NCBI RefSeq assembly: GCF_051488685.1
Contig: NZ_JBPSEH010000002.1
Span: 248,001-312,000, forward strand
Source: Melioribacter sp051488685
GTDB lineage: Bacteria; Bacteroidota; Ignavibacteria; Ignavibacteriales; Melioribacteraceae
Reading direction: 5' to 3'
DNA length: 64,000 nucleotides
Under the pieces are notes generated by a model. It made no database searches, was not told the origin of the DNA, and saw only the letters and a list, made by a program, of their open reading frames with translations. Position numbers and translations under genes: made by a program. Shown here piece after piece: positions 44,075 through 54,114 of the stretch (position 1 is its first letter; the number at the start of each line of letters is the position of its first letter).

Positions 44075-46018
44075 TTAGTTTTTTGATACATACTTTAGTT
44101 GAAGAATCCACTTTACCCAGTTTTCTGCTGCTTGATAATTCTTAAAATCTTCAGGCAATCTTCGATTGTCGATATATTCATTATAAATCCAGGGGTCACC
44201 TACCGCAAAAAGGTAACCATTGCCAACTTTTTTAAAAATAATTACAGCCTGTTCTTCTTTTTTCAATAATGATTCGCATGGATCCTGGTTTGTAATTGTG
44301 GAAATTTCTTTCATATATATTTTATCTACTCCAGCAAAGATTGGATTAAACGGCAAATTTACAAATGCACCCATGTCATACTTTTTGCCTTCTACTCTGT
44401 TAAGGCTCACTTCATTAAAAGAAAAGCCGAATTTATTTGCGAGCATATTGAGATGTTCGAAATCGCAATTGCCCTTATCATTTGCCAGCAGTAAAAGGAT
44501 ACCGCCATCTTCGACCCACTTATAAATATTTTCTGCTTGATTCAATGTGATGAAGTTCGGTTTTTCAGTTTCCTTTTCAGTATCCGGATCCACAATTATA
44601 TATACATCCGTATTTTCTAAGTTTTCTTTAGTGGGCGCTTCTTTCAATTCAGTGATATTAGAACCATATTTTTTGAACAACTGTCCAAATTCATAATAAC
44701 CAGAATCTGTTGTATCTTCCCAGAGATAATGAAAAGGTTCCAATTGACCTGTTAGTTTATTCTTTCTGAACTCGTTATTGAAATAATTATCGAGTGTAAT
44801 TCTGGCTTTATTTTTTTTCAAAGCTTCGGCTTTTTCGAGTTCCATTGCAGCCATAATTAATGGACCGTATCCTTTGAAGTCATTGGTTCTGGTCGGTTCG
44901 CTAATATAGTATTCATAGCTACCATCTCGATAGGGATTTCCACCAAGGCCAGCGCCACGACATGTTCCATAAAGATTATAATAATCGTCGTCATCGAGTT
45001 TAACAAATTGTTTAAGGATACCATCGAATGACTCTTGTGCATCTTTCAAATATTTTTCAGGTAGATATCCATTATTTACACCTTTTGCTATTGCATAGAC
45101 AAACATACACGAAGCAGAAGCTTCAAGGTAATTGCCTTTCCTTCCTGGCATGTCGAGTACCTGATACCATACGTATGTCGAATCATCGCGCACTTTCAGG
45201 AGTGCATCGGTTTCATGATTTAGTATATCGATGATAGATTGTCTATCTGGATGATTCACTGGAAGAAAGTCGAGGACATCCACAAGTGCCATCATATACC
45301 AGCCAATTGCGCGTCCCCAGAAATGTGGTGATTGTCCCGTTTCTGGATTAGCCCACTTTTGTTTACGGCTTTCATCCCATGCATGGTAGAGCAATCCAGT
45401 TTTCTTATCAAGTGTCTTTTCGTAAATAAGTTTAATCTGATGCGCAATATCGTCAAAGTTTTTAGGAATATTAAAGACTTTTGAATATTCCGCATAAAAC
45501 GGTTGTCCCATATAAATACCATCGAGCCACATCTGATAAGGATAGATTTTCTTATGCCAGAATCCTCCGCTATTAGTACGGGGCATATTAATTAGTTGCT
45601 TGTAGAGAGAATCAAGAGCGATTTTATATTTTTTTTCGCCGGTAACCTGATAAAGAAAAAGGACTGCCCCTGCAGGTTTAATATTATCAATATTATAGGC
45701 CGAGAGTTTATAAGTTCTTATACTTCCCTCGTCGTTTATATATTGATCGAGATTGTCTTTAATAAACTGATAATATTTTTTATCGCCTGTGTAAAAGTAC
45801 ATTTTCCGCAAGGCTTCCAGCATTAATCCCTGTTCATAATTCCAGTCGTTCTTCGTCATATACTCGTCGTATGTAACAGCGCCGGGGTGTCTTGCCAGAA
45901 ATGATTCGGCAAATTTAACCGACCATAAATTATGAGTAAATTTTTCATTGCTCTGGCAGTTAATTAAACCGGTAATAAATAATATTCCAAAGATCACTTG
46001 AATCATTTTCTTAAACAT
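44075..46018 (-). CDS. Unsaturated rhamnogalacturonyl hydrolase (GH105) with C-terminal GATase-like domain
   Basis: GH105 enzymes remove the 4,5-unsaturated sugar left by lyases from rhamnogalacturonan or galacturonan oligomers. 647 residues; signal sequence ends in LFITGLINC, a possible though imperfect lipobox. The GH105 toroid covers about 30-420, with YPYQMWLDGIYMGQPF (catalytic Asp166), SPHFWGRAIGWYMMALVDVL and GTCRGAGLGGNPYRDGSYEY. From about 445 to 640 a second domain (DVYIIVDPD, YKWVEDGGILLLLANDKGN) resembles DUF4350/GATase-like folds of unknown role. Ribosome site GAGGAG is strong; GH28 starts 9 bases later. Confidence 0.88.
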   Translation of the reverse strand: MFKKMIQVIFGILFITGLINCQSNEKFTHNLWSVKFAESFLARHPGAVTYDEYMTKNDWNYEQGLMLEALRKMYFYTGDKKYYQFIKDNLDQYINDEGSIRTYKLSAYNIDNIKPAGAVLFLYQVTGEKKYKIALDSLYKQLINMPRTNSGGFWHKKIYPYQMWLDGIYMGQPFYAEYSKVFNIPKNFDDIAHQIKLIYEKTLDKKTGLLYHAWDESRKQKWANPETGQSPHFWGRAIGWYMMALVDVLDFLPVNHPDRQSIIDILNHETDALLKVRDDSTYVWYQVLDMPGRKGNYLEASASCMFVYAIAKGVNNGYLPEKYLKDAQESFDGILKQFVKLDDDDYYNLYGTCRGAGLGGNPYRDGSYEYYISEPTRTNDFKGYGPLIMAAMELEKAEALKKNKARITLDNYFNNEFRKNKLTGQLEPFHYLWEDTTDSGYYEFGQLFKKYGSNITELKEAPTKENLENTDVYIIVDPDTEKETEKPNFITLNQAENIYKWVEDGGILLLLANDKGNCDFEHLNMLANKFGFSFNEVSLNRVEGKKYDMGAFVNLPFNPIFAGVDKIYMKEISTITNQDPCESLLKKEEQAVIIFKKVGNGYLFAVGDPWIYNEYIDNRRLPEDFKNYQAAENWVKWILQLKYVSKN

Positions 46019-46029
46019 ATTGTCTCCTC

Positions 46030-47043
46030 TTATAATGCAAAATTCACAGATAATCGATTAACATTATCGAAAATCTTTATATAAGAATAAGAATAATTGA
46101 CTTCAATTTTATTGCCGGCAAATTCAGTTTGAAGTCCCACACCAGCAGACCACGAAGAAATATCGCGATTTGATTGATAACCGGCTCGCAATGATATCAT
46201 ATTCATAAATGTATAATCGATGCCCACATTAACTCGTTCGGAATAGTTATTATAATGCATAAAATCTGCAGCAAGGGTCAATTGCTGATTATCGTTAGAT
46301 TCATCGATAAATTTCCAGAGATCAATTGCAGTTCCCAATGCAAATAAAATGGGCATCTGTTCATCAATTTCTTCCCTTTTAATTTGAGACGAAAAATTCC
46401 TTATTGTCATTCCGAACCTGAAATCTTTAAATCCAGTATTATAGAGCACTCCTGCGTCGAAGACCAGTTTGGTTGCATTATTTTTTCTGCTGGTTCCATC
46501 AAAGAATTGATTCTCGCCCAAATTTTGACCGGCAATACGGATATTTCCACCGATTGAAAACTGAGGACTTATTTTCTTTGCATAAGTAAGACCAAATGAG
46601 TATGCGCCTACATTTGAAAGTGGACCTGTCTCGATATACCCATCTGGATATTGACTTTGCTGTGAAGGGTCAATTAAAGTTGTGCCGATAATTTCACCAT
46701 AATCAACCGTCATAACATGGAAACCGAGCGTGCCGTAGTTATCCAAATTATAGATAGCAGCACCTGCGAGATAATTAATATCAGCTATCCACTGAGTAAA
46801 ATTCAAACTAACGTCGAGATTATTACTCGTATTAGCAATTCCGGCTGGATTATAAAAGATTGCTTCTGCAGAGTTGCCAACAGCATAAAAGGCTTCGCCC
46901 ATCGCACTGGCTTTTGGAGAAACACTTACAAGCATAAAATTCATAGTACTCTGTGCAAGTTTATTCAAACCGACCTGAGCAAATGAATTTATGCCGAATA
47001 GAAGAGAAAAAAGTAGAGTCGATATAATTTTATTTGATTTCAT
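46030..47043 (-). CDS. PorV/PorQ-family outer membrane protein
   Basis: 337 residues: signal peptide ending NSFAQ, then LAQSTMNFMLVSVSPKASAM and AIFYNPAGIANTSNNLDVSL, the conserved start of PorV/PorQ and related FadL-like barrels, followed by beta strands to the end (RLSVNFAL). PorV helps T9SS cargo reach the attachment complex; many FCB genomes have extra paralogs beside TonB receptor genes, and those may serve only their neighbours. Here it follows a TonB-dependent receptor and a sorting-domain protein in one run, 14 bases after the latter. Confidence 0.8.
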   Translation of the reverse strand: MKSNKIISTLLFSLLFGINSFAQVGLNKLAQSTMNFMLVSVSPKASAMGEAFYAVGNSAEAIFYNPAGIANTSNNLDVSLNFTQWIADINYLAGAAIYNLDNYGTLGFHVMTVDYGEIIGTTLIDPSQQSQYPDGYIETGPLSNVGAYSFGLTYAKKISPQFSIGGNIRIAGQNLGENQFFDGTSRKNNATKLVFDAGVLYNTGFKDFRFGMTIRNFSSQIKREEIDEQMPILFALGTAIDLWKFIDESNDNQQLTLAADFMHYNNYSERVNVGIDYTFMNMISLRAGYQSNRDISSWSAGVGLQTEFAGNKIEVNYSYSYIKIFDNVNRLSVNFAL

Positions 47044-47057
47044 TATTCATGCTCTCC

Positions 47058-49202
47058 TTATCTTACTACAACAAATTTGTGGTAGGCCAGTTCTCCATTC
47101 GGTTTTTCAATAACGGCAATATACACACCGCTGCTAATTACCTGTTGACTTGAAGTCAGCATATCCCATGTAACCGAACCTGAACGTGCCGGGTCGTCGT
47201 GAACTATTGTTTGAACCAGATCTCCGTGTTCTGTGAATATTTTAATGGTGCATGTTCCTGGCAAATTAAAGAATATAATTCCACGCTGGTCTGTAAATCC
47301 ATAAGTTTTCAAGAGAGGATCGTTAATATTATATGGATTTGGTACTATTCTAACTTTCGATAAATCATCTGAAGATGGGCGAGGCGGATTTACCCAAAAG
47401 ATATTCGGCACAAGAACTCGTGAACTGTAGAGCATTTTACCGCGTGTAGTCGGATCGGCATTTGGATCATTTTTATCTATTCTGGCTTTCGATTGAACGT
47501 AGTAATAATATTGGGCACCGTAGAGGACGCTTTGATCTTTGTAAACGTGTTCCAGTGCACGGTCGTTTGCGTCGGAATCATATATGGTTTCATAGAATAC
47601 AGTATCCTGATTCGAAACTCTACGCATAATTCGATAGCCTGCAAAATTCGGCATAGCCTCAGCATCAGGGCACGACCATTTAATTTCAACGCCATCACCG
47701 TAACCTGTTACAGTTAATTCGGATGGTGGTGGCGGTGCTTGAGGTATTTTATAATTATGTTCGAAATTCCATTTTGCCCGGTATGCTGTTAACATGACTG
47801 AATCGATGCCACTACTTATCCAGCGGTCTTTAATTTTATCCATTTCAGTAGCATCTAACGGGAAGGCAAATTCTTTCGGCAGCCAGCCTTTTTCTGGATC
47901 GGGCATGTTAGGTGGGTTCTCGAGTGTTTTGTTCAACCACTTTTTGCCAACTTCAATTGCTTTTTGGTATGAAAGTCCTGCAATACCTGATGCATAAACA
48001 ATTCTAATTTTTTGACCAGGTTCGAATTTTACATAAGGTCCAAAAACGCTCACCATCATTGGATTGGCACCTTGTTTGGTTCCTCCTGGATAGTCGGAAT
48101 AATCATAAGTATTTAGTTCGTCGGAGTTGCCGCCATGATGTGTTTCAGGCCATACATTTCCAGTCATTGGAAAATAATCCGAAAATCCTCCCGCTAAAGC
48201 CCAAAAGTTCTTACTGCCATAAATATCGTTTTCGACATTATAAGGAATTCTTGTAGCAGTAGCTGCATAAGTAATCCTTGGTTGCAAAAAATCATCTACG
48301 TCATCGGCAGGATTTGTGAATGGTTGCTTTGAAGCATGTAAGATTGAATAGAAATAAATATCGCTGAAAAGTAATCTTCCATCCTGAGTAACTATAGGAG
48401 CTCCCATATCATCGCCGGGCTTGTCGGGGTCGTCTGCACTGTATTGATAAAAAACTCGGGCGGTGTCACCAATCCTTCCTCCGTAATAATGATTCCACAC
48501 CCTCGTTAGGTTTGGTCTCTCGTTAGAAGGAACTGTAGGTGTGATTCCTTTTGAATAATAGCTATTTGCTCCATTTCCTTCCATTTTGATATAAAGTGAA
48601 TCGAATGTAAAATTCGATTTATTTTCAAAAGTAACTTCGAATATTATATAGTTATCGTTATAATTCTGACTCCATGCCAGAATTTTTCTGTGCATTTCTA
48701 TTCCATAGACATACTCATTCGAAACTTCGACTATCTGGTCGTACGTGCCGTCTGTAAATTTCGAGGGATCATACACACCGAAATTCTCAAGGTCGACCGT
48801 CTGGAAATTTACCTCCTGCACAGGATATTTATAACGGATATAATTAGTCATTGGCCTGGTTACTTTGCCAATCGGCAGTTCGTTTGTAGTAGGACCGTAT
48901 ATTGGCAATGTATCGATTAAACCTGTATATGGATTGGGCCATTCTGAAGTTGTACCAATTTGAAAACCTGAACCTGTATTAAGTTCGTTGTATTGGCCTC
49001 TAAATCCGATAACGTTATAATCATTCGGGAAGAAGCCAGCACGGTAATCAAAATTACCTTTATCTGCATTTGCTGTAATTCCGATCCAGACCCTTCCCAT
49101 TTTCATCAATGCCACTTCTTTTTCCGGCGGCAATTGAGCATATAGTGTTTGCATAGCCAGCAGGAGAAAAGTAAATACCGTTAATAATTTTTTCCCGTTC
49201 AT
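47058..49202 (-). CDS. Large exported protein with fibronectin-like domain and T9SS-type C-terminal domain
   Basis: 714 residues with signal peptide ending LYAQ. Residues 25-480 form a domain I cannot name (with EWPNPYTGLIDTLPIYGP and WPETHHGGNSDELNTYDYSD). A fibronectin III-like region follows near 515-600 (PPPPSELTVTGYGDGVEIKW). The last 85 residues begin with VRIVPNPYNINDP and end in SSGVYIAVIEKPNGELAYHK, a diverged T9SS/FlgD-like sorting domain. It lies directly between a TonB-dependent receptor and a PorV-like barrel, so it may be the surface partner of the receptor, the place SusD holds in classical systems. This last point is inference. Confidence 0.7.
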   Translation of the reverse strand: MNGKKLLTVFTFLLLAMQTLYAQLPPEKEVALMKMGRVWIGITANADKGNFDYRAGFFPNDYNVIGFRGQYNELNTGSGFQIGTTSEWPNPYTGLIDTLPIYGPTTNELPIGKVTRPMTNYIRYKYPVQEVNFQTVDLENFGVYDPSKFTDGTYDQIVEVSNEYVYGIEMHRKILAWSQNYNDNYIIFEVTFENKSNFTFDSLYIKMEGNGANSYYSKGITPTVPSNERPNLTRVWNHYYGGRIGDTARVFYQYSADDPDKPGDDMGAPIVTQDGRLLFSDIYFYSILHASKQPFTNPADDVDDFLQPRITYAATATRIPYNVENDIYGSKNFWALAGGFSDYFPMTGNVWPETHHGGNSDELNTYDYSDYPGGTKQGANPMMVSVFGPYVKFEPGQKIRIVYASGIAGLSYQKAIEVGKKWLNKTLENPPNMPDPEKGWLPKEFAFPLDATEMDKIKDRWISSGIDSVMLTAYRAKWNFEHNYKIPQAPPPPSELTVTGYGDGVEIKWSCPDAEAMPNFAGYRIMRRVSNQDTVFYETIYDSDANDRALEHVYKDQSVLYGAQYYYYVQSKARIDKNDPNADPTTRGKMLYSSRVLVPNIFWVNPPRPSSDDLSKVRIVPNPYNINDPLLKTYGFTDQRGIIFFNLPGTCTIKIFTEHGDLVQTIVHDDPARSGSVTWDMLTSSQQVISSGVYIAVIEKPNGELAYHKFVVVR

Positions 49203-49227
49203 ATATAAAATCTCCGTTTTGTTCTCA

Positions 49228-52200
49228 TTAAAAATCGATTCTTACGCCAACCCAGATATCCCTGGGTTCTCCAAATAGCCAGAAAGAATAATTTGGATCG
49301 TTAATGTATGGCTTTTCATCGGAGCGTAAGTCGCCTACTTTATCGTTGCCGGGGATATAATATCCCGGTTGATTTTCTCTCAACTGATCGAACTCAGGCG
49401 AGTCGTACATTGGTAAATGAAGCGAAGCCAGATATTTATTCAAGTCATTGTCGTCTTGAAATGCATATTCATAACGCATTAAACTGACCTTGAAATTAAA
49501 CAAGTTACTTATATCAACGTAGAAATTTAATTTAAGATGACCCAGATCGACAGCTTTATTAAGTTTCAAATCGACCATGTAATAATCCGGCCATTGCATA
49601 TTATTGCTTACGTGAAGTTTTCCAAGTGGATTATATGTGAAGTAAGAACCAGCATACCATTCACCGAAAATAGTCATACTCCATCCCCCGAAAATTTTTG
49701 CACCGAGAATTTCTGGTCCCCAATCCATCGGCGAACGAAATGTCACATTCGCATTTATTTTGGGACGTGGCAGAGCTCTCGATTCGTTTCCCTGATAAAG
49801 TCCTTCCTGGTCGTTGTTTATCGTAACGTCAGAAATTATTTGTTTGCCAGTTAATCCCGACTTACTCAACATGTAGTTAAAATTGATCCAGAAATTCAGC
49901 CAGGATTGATCATTTTTACTCAATGTAACTTCGAATCCTTGAATATCTTCGTATTCATTGTTAGCAAGTCCTTCGTAATTTAACGTACCCGTTGAAGTTT
50001 GATATTGTACCTCGCCAGCCTGTCCAGTTATGTCTTTATAATACCCGGATAGTTGCATCAGGTAACCTTCCATGAAATTATAGGCAAGTCCCAATTCATA
50101 AGAAATAGTTCTGGGCGGCTCCAGGTTTGGATTCGACATATCATACAATCCATTTTTGTCGTATCGGTAACGGTACAAATACATCGTGTAATACGGTGGA
50201 TTCGAACGGAAGTGTCCATAGTTAAAATAGAATTTGGAATTAGTAGTAACAGGGAAAGACACACCGATGCGTGGACTTATTGTAAAGAAATTTTTAATCG
50301 GCTGTAAAAATCCGGGATGTTCTTTGTCATATTGTTCCCATATTTCCCAGATATAAGATCTACCTTCTTCGAGTAAAGCAAACAAACTAGTATCAACTTT
50401 TTGAGGTCTGAATACTTCTTCGGCAAATGGATCGCCCGAAGGCCATTTTCCACCGCCTCCGTAATAATAGTCGAATCGTACACCTAAATTGGCTACTAAA
50501 CCTTCGTACGAAATTTGATCCTGTATATAGGCAGCGGTTTGACTTGGCCAGCGATGATAATTAAACTCGTAAGTGTTGTATGCGTTTTGATTCCACTTTT
50601 CCCAGAAGTTATGTTTAATGTCGATATAATTATATTCCAATCCTGCTTTTAAAAAGTTATGTTCATTTATTTGAGATGCAATGTCAAACTTCAATTGCAA
50701 CTGTCGTACTTTAGTCCTATCATACAAATCTCCCTCTTTACGGGCAAAACGGCGGGGAATTCCGGGAGGTCCGTCATAACTCGGAAAAGTAAAACTACCT
50801 ACTTTGTGCTGGCTTGCAAATTGCCACTTGCCATATGGTGACTCGTCCACATATATTGGTCCGAAATTGGTAACAATCGAAGTATCTCGGTTATCACCTG
50901 TCGGTGAATAATTTTTTATATAAAGATATCCGGCTGTAAATTCCCAGTAGGTGCTATTGCTAACAACTTTATTTATAGTAATGCCATTCATTAAAATTGT
51001 TTGATTCAATATTGGATATAAAGATTGGTCATACCAGTATTCTGGATTATTAGCAACGTATCTGATGTTATTAATTGGCATAAATCCGCCTGCGTTGCCT
51101 GCATTTGGAGCGTCTCCCCACGGTGGTCTGACAGGACTAAGTCCGATCTGACGTTTCCACAATCCATTATAAGAGAGAGTCACTCCTTTTGAAGGAGTAG
51201 ATTTTATTGTTGCAAGTGTTGTATACGATTTCTGACTTCTCAAAGTCAATGGCATAACATAAAACCGTTCGCTCGAGTTATTTGATATATAAAAAGTTGC
51301 GTCACCCAAAAATTTGCCAATGAGAGGTAAAGGTCCGCCGAATCCACCATCAAAATTCCAGTCTCTTCCTTCTTCTTTCATTCTATGCGAAGCGAAAAGT
51401 CTTTTTTGTTCTTCGGGTAATTCATAATAACCAATTTGTTGTTTTAATTCATCAGGTAAATTACGCAAACCTTCATAGTCAGGCTCAGACATATGCATCC
51501 ATGTAGCAAAAAGATATAGTTGATATGGGGTTACCTGTTTATCGGGATCCTTTCCCTTATTGTAGTTTTCTGCTTGTGAAATCCAGCCAGTAAATTTAGG
51601 ATTTTGTTCTCGCATATAAGGATCGTCTGCCCATGCAGCATCTGTACCGATAAATGCTACAGATGGGTCAAGGTATGCTCTCAATGCATCGTTATGTGGA
51701 TCGTAGAATGAAGGACCAAATCTTTTCAGGTGCGGTTGATTTGCTGTAAAAGAAAATGTTCCATGATAGCTATCTTTAGAACCACTTTTTGTTGTAATAT
51801 TAATCAAACCAGAACGGAAATTACCATACTCGGCGTTATATCCACCCGAGAGCAACGAAACCTGTTCGACGGCGCTCATTGGAATTGAAGTTTCGGCATT
51901 TCCCACTGCAGAATTGACGTAGGACAGACCATTAACCATAGCACCCGTTTGATCGGCACTGCCTCCTCTTATTGTTAGAAATCCGTTTTCCGTCGATACG
52001 CCCGGCAATTTTGAAAGGAATGCATTAATTTCACGGACACCTGAAGCTTCCTGCAATTGACCAGAAGAAACTACTAACTGTGTATTCGATACTTCTTTAT
52101 GGAGCTCGTCTCTTTTAGCAGTTATGATAATTTCCTGACCTTCGATTACAGAAGGCTTTAATGCAATTTCGAGATTCGTTACGCGATCGGCTGAGACAAC

Positions 52201-52476
52201 AACATTTTCAACAATCTGAGTACCATAACCTATCATTGAAATCTGGATATCATAAGTTCCAACCGGAACGTTAACAATAAAGAACTTGCCATCGATATCC
52301 GTCGCCGCTCCAAGATAAGTATTCCTTATTACCACATTTGCACCGAACAACGGTTCTCCTGTTTGCTCGTCGATTACTCTACCGACAATACGACTCTTCG
52401 TCTGTGCACTTGTAAACGTCGATAGAGCAATTAAAGTCAGTAACATTACAATAAATATTTTGAGTTTGTCTCTCAT
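49228..52476 (-). CDS. TonB-dependent receptor with carboxypeptidase-like N-terminal domain
   Basis: Outer membrane active transporter, 1082 residues from the ATG at 52476, which has GGTGGGAG upstream and begins a clear signal peptide (IALSTFTSAQ). Domains: CarboxypepD_reg-like beta sandwich (about 30-115, VGRVIDEQTGEPLFGANVVI), plug (about 125-245, LSKLPGVSTENGFLTIRGGS and YNAEYGNFRSGLINITTKSG), then the 22-strand barrel to the end (WVGVRIDF). It is unlike SusC in context, as no SusD gene is adjacent. Placement among pectin enzymes suggests uptake of oligogalacturonides. Confidence 0.9.
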   Translation of the reverse strand: MRDKLKIFIVMLLTLIALSTFTSAQTKSRIVGRVIDEQTGEPLFGANVVIRNTYLGAATDIDGKFFIVNVPVGTYDIQISMIGYGTQIVENVVVSADRVTNLEIALKPSVIEGQEIIITAKRDELHKEVSNTQLVVSSGQLQEASGVREINAFLSKLPGVSTENGFLTIRGGSADQTGAMVNGLSYVNSAVGNAETSIPMSAVEQVSLLSGGYNAEYGNFRSGLINITTKSGSKDSYHGTFSFTANQPHLKRFGPSFYDPHNDALRAYLDPSVAFIGTDAAWADDPYMREQNPKFTGWISQAENYNKGKDPDKQVTPYQLYLFATWMHMSEPDYEGLRNLPDELKQQIGYYELPEEQKRLFASHRMKEEGRDWNFDGGFGGPLPLIGKFLGDATFYISNNSSERFYVMPLTLRSQKSYTTLATIKSTPSKGVTLSYNGLWKRQIGLSPVRPPWGDAPNAGNAGGFMPINNIRYVANNPEYWYDQSLYPILNQTILMNGITINKVVSNSTYWEFTAGYLYIKNYSPTGDNRDTSIVTNFGPIYVDESPYGKWQFASQHKVGSFTFPSYDGPPGIPRRFARKEGDLYDRTKVRQLQLKFDIASQINEHNFLKAGLEYNYIDIKHNFWEKWNQNAYNTYEFNYHRWPSQTAAYIQDQISYEGLVANLGVRFDYYYGGGGKWPSGDPFAEEVFRPQKVDTSLFALLEEGRSYIWEIWEQYDKEHPGFLQPIKNFFTISPRIGVSFPVTTNSKFYFNYGHFRSNPPYYTMYLYRYRYDKNGLYDMSNPNLEPPRTISYELGLAYNFMEGYLMQLSGYYKDITGQAGEVQYQTSTGTLNYEGLANNEYEDIQGFEVTLSKNDQSWLNFWINFNYMLSKSGLTGKQIISDVTINNDQEGLYQGNESRALPRPKINANVTFRSPMDWGPEILGAKIFGGWSMTIFGEWYAGSYFTYNPLGKLHVSNNMQWPDYYMVDLKLNKAVDLGHLKLNFYVDISNLFNFKVSLMRYEYAFQDDNDLNKYLASLHLPMYDSPEFDQLRENQPGYYIPGNDKVGDLRSDEKPYINDPNYSFWLFGEPRDIWVGVRIDF

Positions 52477-52505
52477 AAATAACTCCCACCTTTTATTGTA
52501 AAAAA

Positions 52506-54110
52506 TTACGGTTCTAATCTGAACCAATCAAAATCTGTATAACCGTTATTAATATTTTTCTTCCAGCTTAAAGAAAAAATACCAACTTTGGCACCGACCC
52601 ATTTCCCTTCACGCGCTTTAAATTTATTGCCAATATTTTTAAAATTAATTCCATCAACACTGTAATTGAAACTGCACCAACCTACTTCGTCAACTATTAC
52701 TCTAAAATATACCAGATTTTCAAGAACCTTTTCTTTGTGGATGATTATTTCAGCGTTTCCACTATCTGCGTTTTTATTAATTGCCTGATATATTAAATAC
52801 CCTTCATTATTCTTTTTGATGCCGATATATGAATAATCGAGTCCAAAGACAATCAAACCAGCGAATTCATTTTCTGATTGCGGATAGAACTCGAGTTTTG
52901 TAGTTGCTTTGAATTTACTCGAAGGAAACTTTTGCATTAGCAATTGAGGCACATTCCATAGATTCTTAATTGAATCGATGACATTTTGGGAGTAAAACCG
53001 GAGCCAGCCGTTCCTTACTTTTCTACTCGTCCATGAGGAATCGAAATTAGCCTGCCATTGCCATTGCAGACCGGGATAATCAGAATTAAATTCGTCGTCT
53101 GTTTGAGGCACTTTTATTTCAGTCTTAAAAGCGACTTTCGGTTTTCTGTAATTCAATACCGGCTCGCCGATACCATTGCCGTCGTAATCAATACCCATCA
53201 AAGGCCAATCGTTCTCCCACTTTACCGGCTGTAAATGGACAATTCTGCCGTAAGCATCTTTATCCTGAAAATGGATGAACCACGATTCACCTTCTGGGGT
53301 TTCTACCCACCCACCCTGATGTGGACCATTAATATTTGTCGAACCCTGTTCGAGCACAATTTTATCCTCATACGGACCATAAATATTTTTCGAACGTAAG
53401 ACTACCTGCCAGCCGTCGTGAACACCTCCTGCTGGTGCAAATATATAATAATAACCGTTACGTTTGTATAATTTTGGACCTTCCATCGTTGGATGTTTGA
53501 CAGAATCACAAAAGACCAATACTCCTTCATCAAGTAAAGATTCACCGTCGGGACTCATTTTATGAAGAGTCAATTTGTGTTTAATGCCCGAACGACTACG
53601 AGCCCACGCATGAACGAGGTATGCATTTCCATCGTCGTCCCATAGTGGCGAGGGATCAATCCATCCTTTTGCTTTTCGAATTAATTTAAGCGGTTGCCAT
53701 GGTCCTTTGGGATTTTTCGATTTCGTCATAAAAATGCCATAATCAGGATCACCATAATAGATATAAAATTCATTGTTGTGATACCTAATGCACGGCGCCC
53801 AGATACCGTTCCCATGTTGTGGTCTATTAAATTCTTCAATTGGATAGTTTATCACTGCATGTGCAATAATTTCCCAGTTAATTAAATCTTTCGAATGTAA
53901 TATTGGTAATCCAGGGAAGTGAGAAAAACTCGACGATGTCATATAATAATCCTCGCCCACGCGAATAACATCGGGGTCAGAATAATCGGCATGTATGATT
54001 GGATTTTTATAAGTGCCATCTCCATTATCTGGAATCCATACAGCTCCGTTTTGCTGTGAATGTACTGATGTCACAAAAATTATAATTAATGAAAATATTT
54101 TTTTTATCAT
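52506..54110 (-). CDS. Glycoside hydrolase family 43 (arabinofuranosidase/xylosidase type)
   Basis: 534 residues with signal peptide MIKKIFSLIIIFVTSVHSQ. The five-bladed propeller starts NPIIHADYSDPDVIRVGEDY with the base Asp45; the second acidic residue lies in GWIDPSPLWDDDGNAYLVHA and the acid glutamate in HPTMEGPKLYKRNGYYYIFA. A C-terminal beta sandwich (about 335-534) with KATTKLEFYPQSENEFAGLI is the usual GH43 partner domain. Such enzymes release arabinose or xylose from pectin side chains or xylan. No T9SS domain, so probably periplasmic. It begins 4 bases after the PL1 stop. Confidence 0.9.
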   Translation of the reverse strand: MIKKIFSLIIIFVTSVHSQQNGAVWIPDNGDGTYKNPIIHADYSDPDVIRVGEDYYMTSSSFSHFPGLPILHSKDLINWEIIAHAVINYPIEEFNRPQHGNGIWAPCIRYHNNEFYIYYGDPDYGIFMTKSKNPKGPWQPLKLIRKAKGWIDPSPLWDDDGNAYLVHAWARSRSGIKHKLTLHKMSPDGESLLDEGVLVFCDSVKHPTMEGPKLYKRNGYYYIFAPAGGVHDGWQVVLRSKNIYGPYEDKIVLEQGSTNINGPHQGGWVETPEGESWFIHFQDKDAYGRIVHLQPVKWENDWPLMGIDYDGNGIGEPVLNYRKPKVAFKTEIKVPQTDDEFNSDYPGLQWQWQANFDSSWTSRKVRNGWLRFYSQNVIDSIKNLWNVPQLLMQKFPSSKFKATTKLEFYPQSENEFAGLIVFGLDYSYIGIKKNNEGYLIYQAINKNADSGNAEIIIHKEKVLENLVYFRVIVDEVGWCSFNYSVDGINFKNIGNKFKAREGKWVGAKVGIFSLSWKKNINNGYTDFDWFRLEP

Positions 54111-54114
54111 AGCA

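Noticed and set aside
46030..52476. SusC/SusD pair
   Set aside because: No SusD-like lipoprotein is present; the neighbour has a T9SS-like end and no SusD features.
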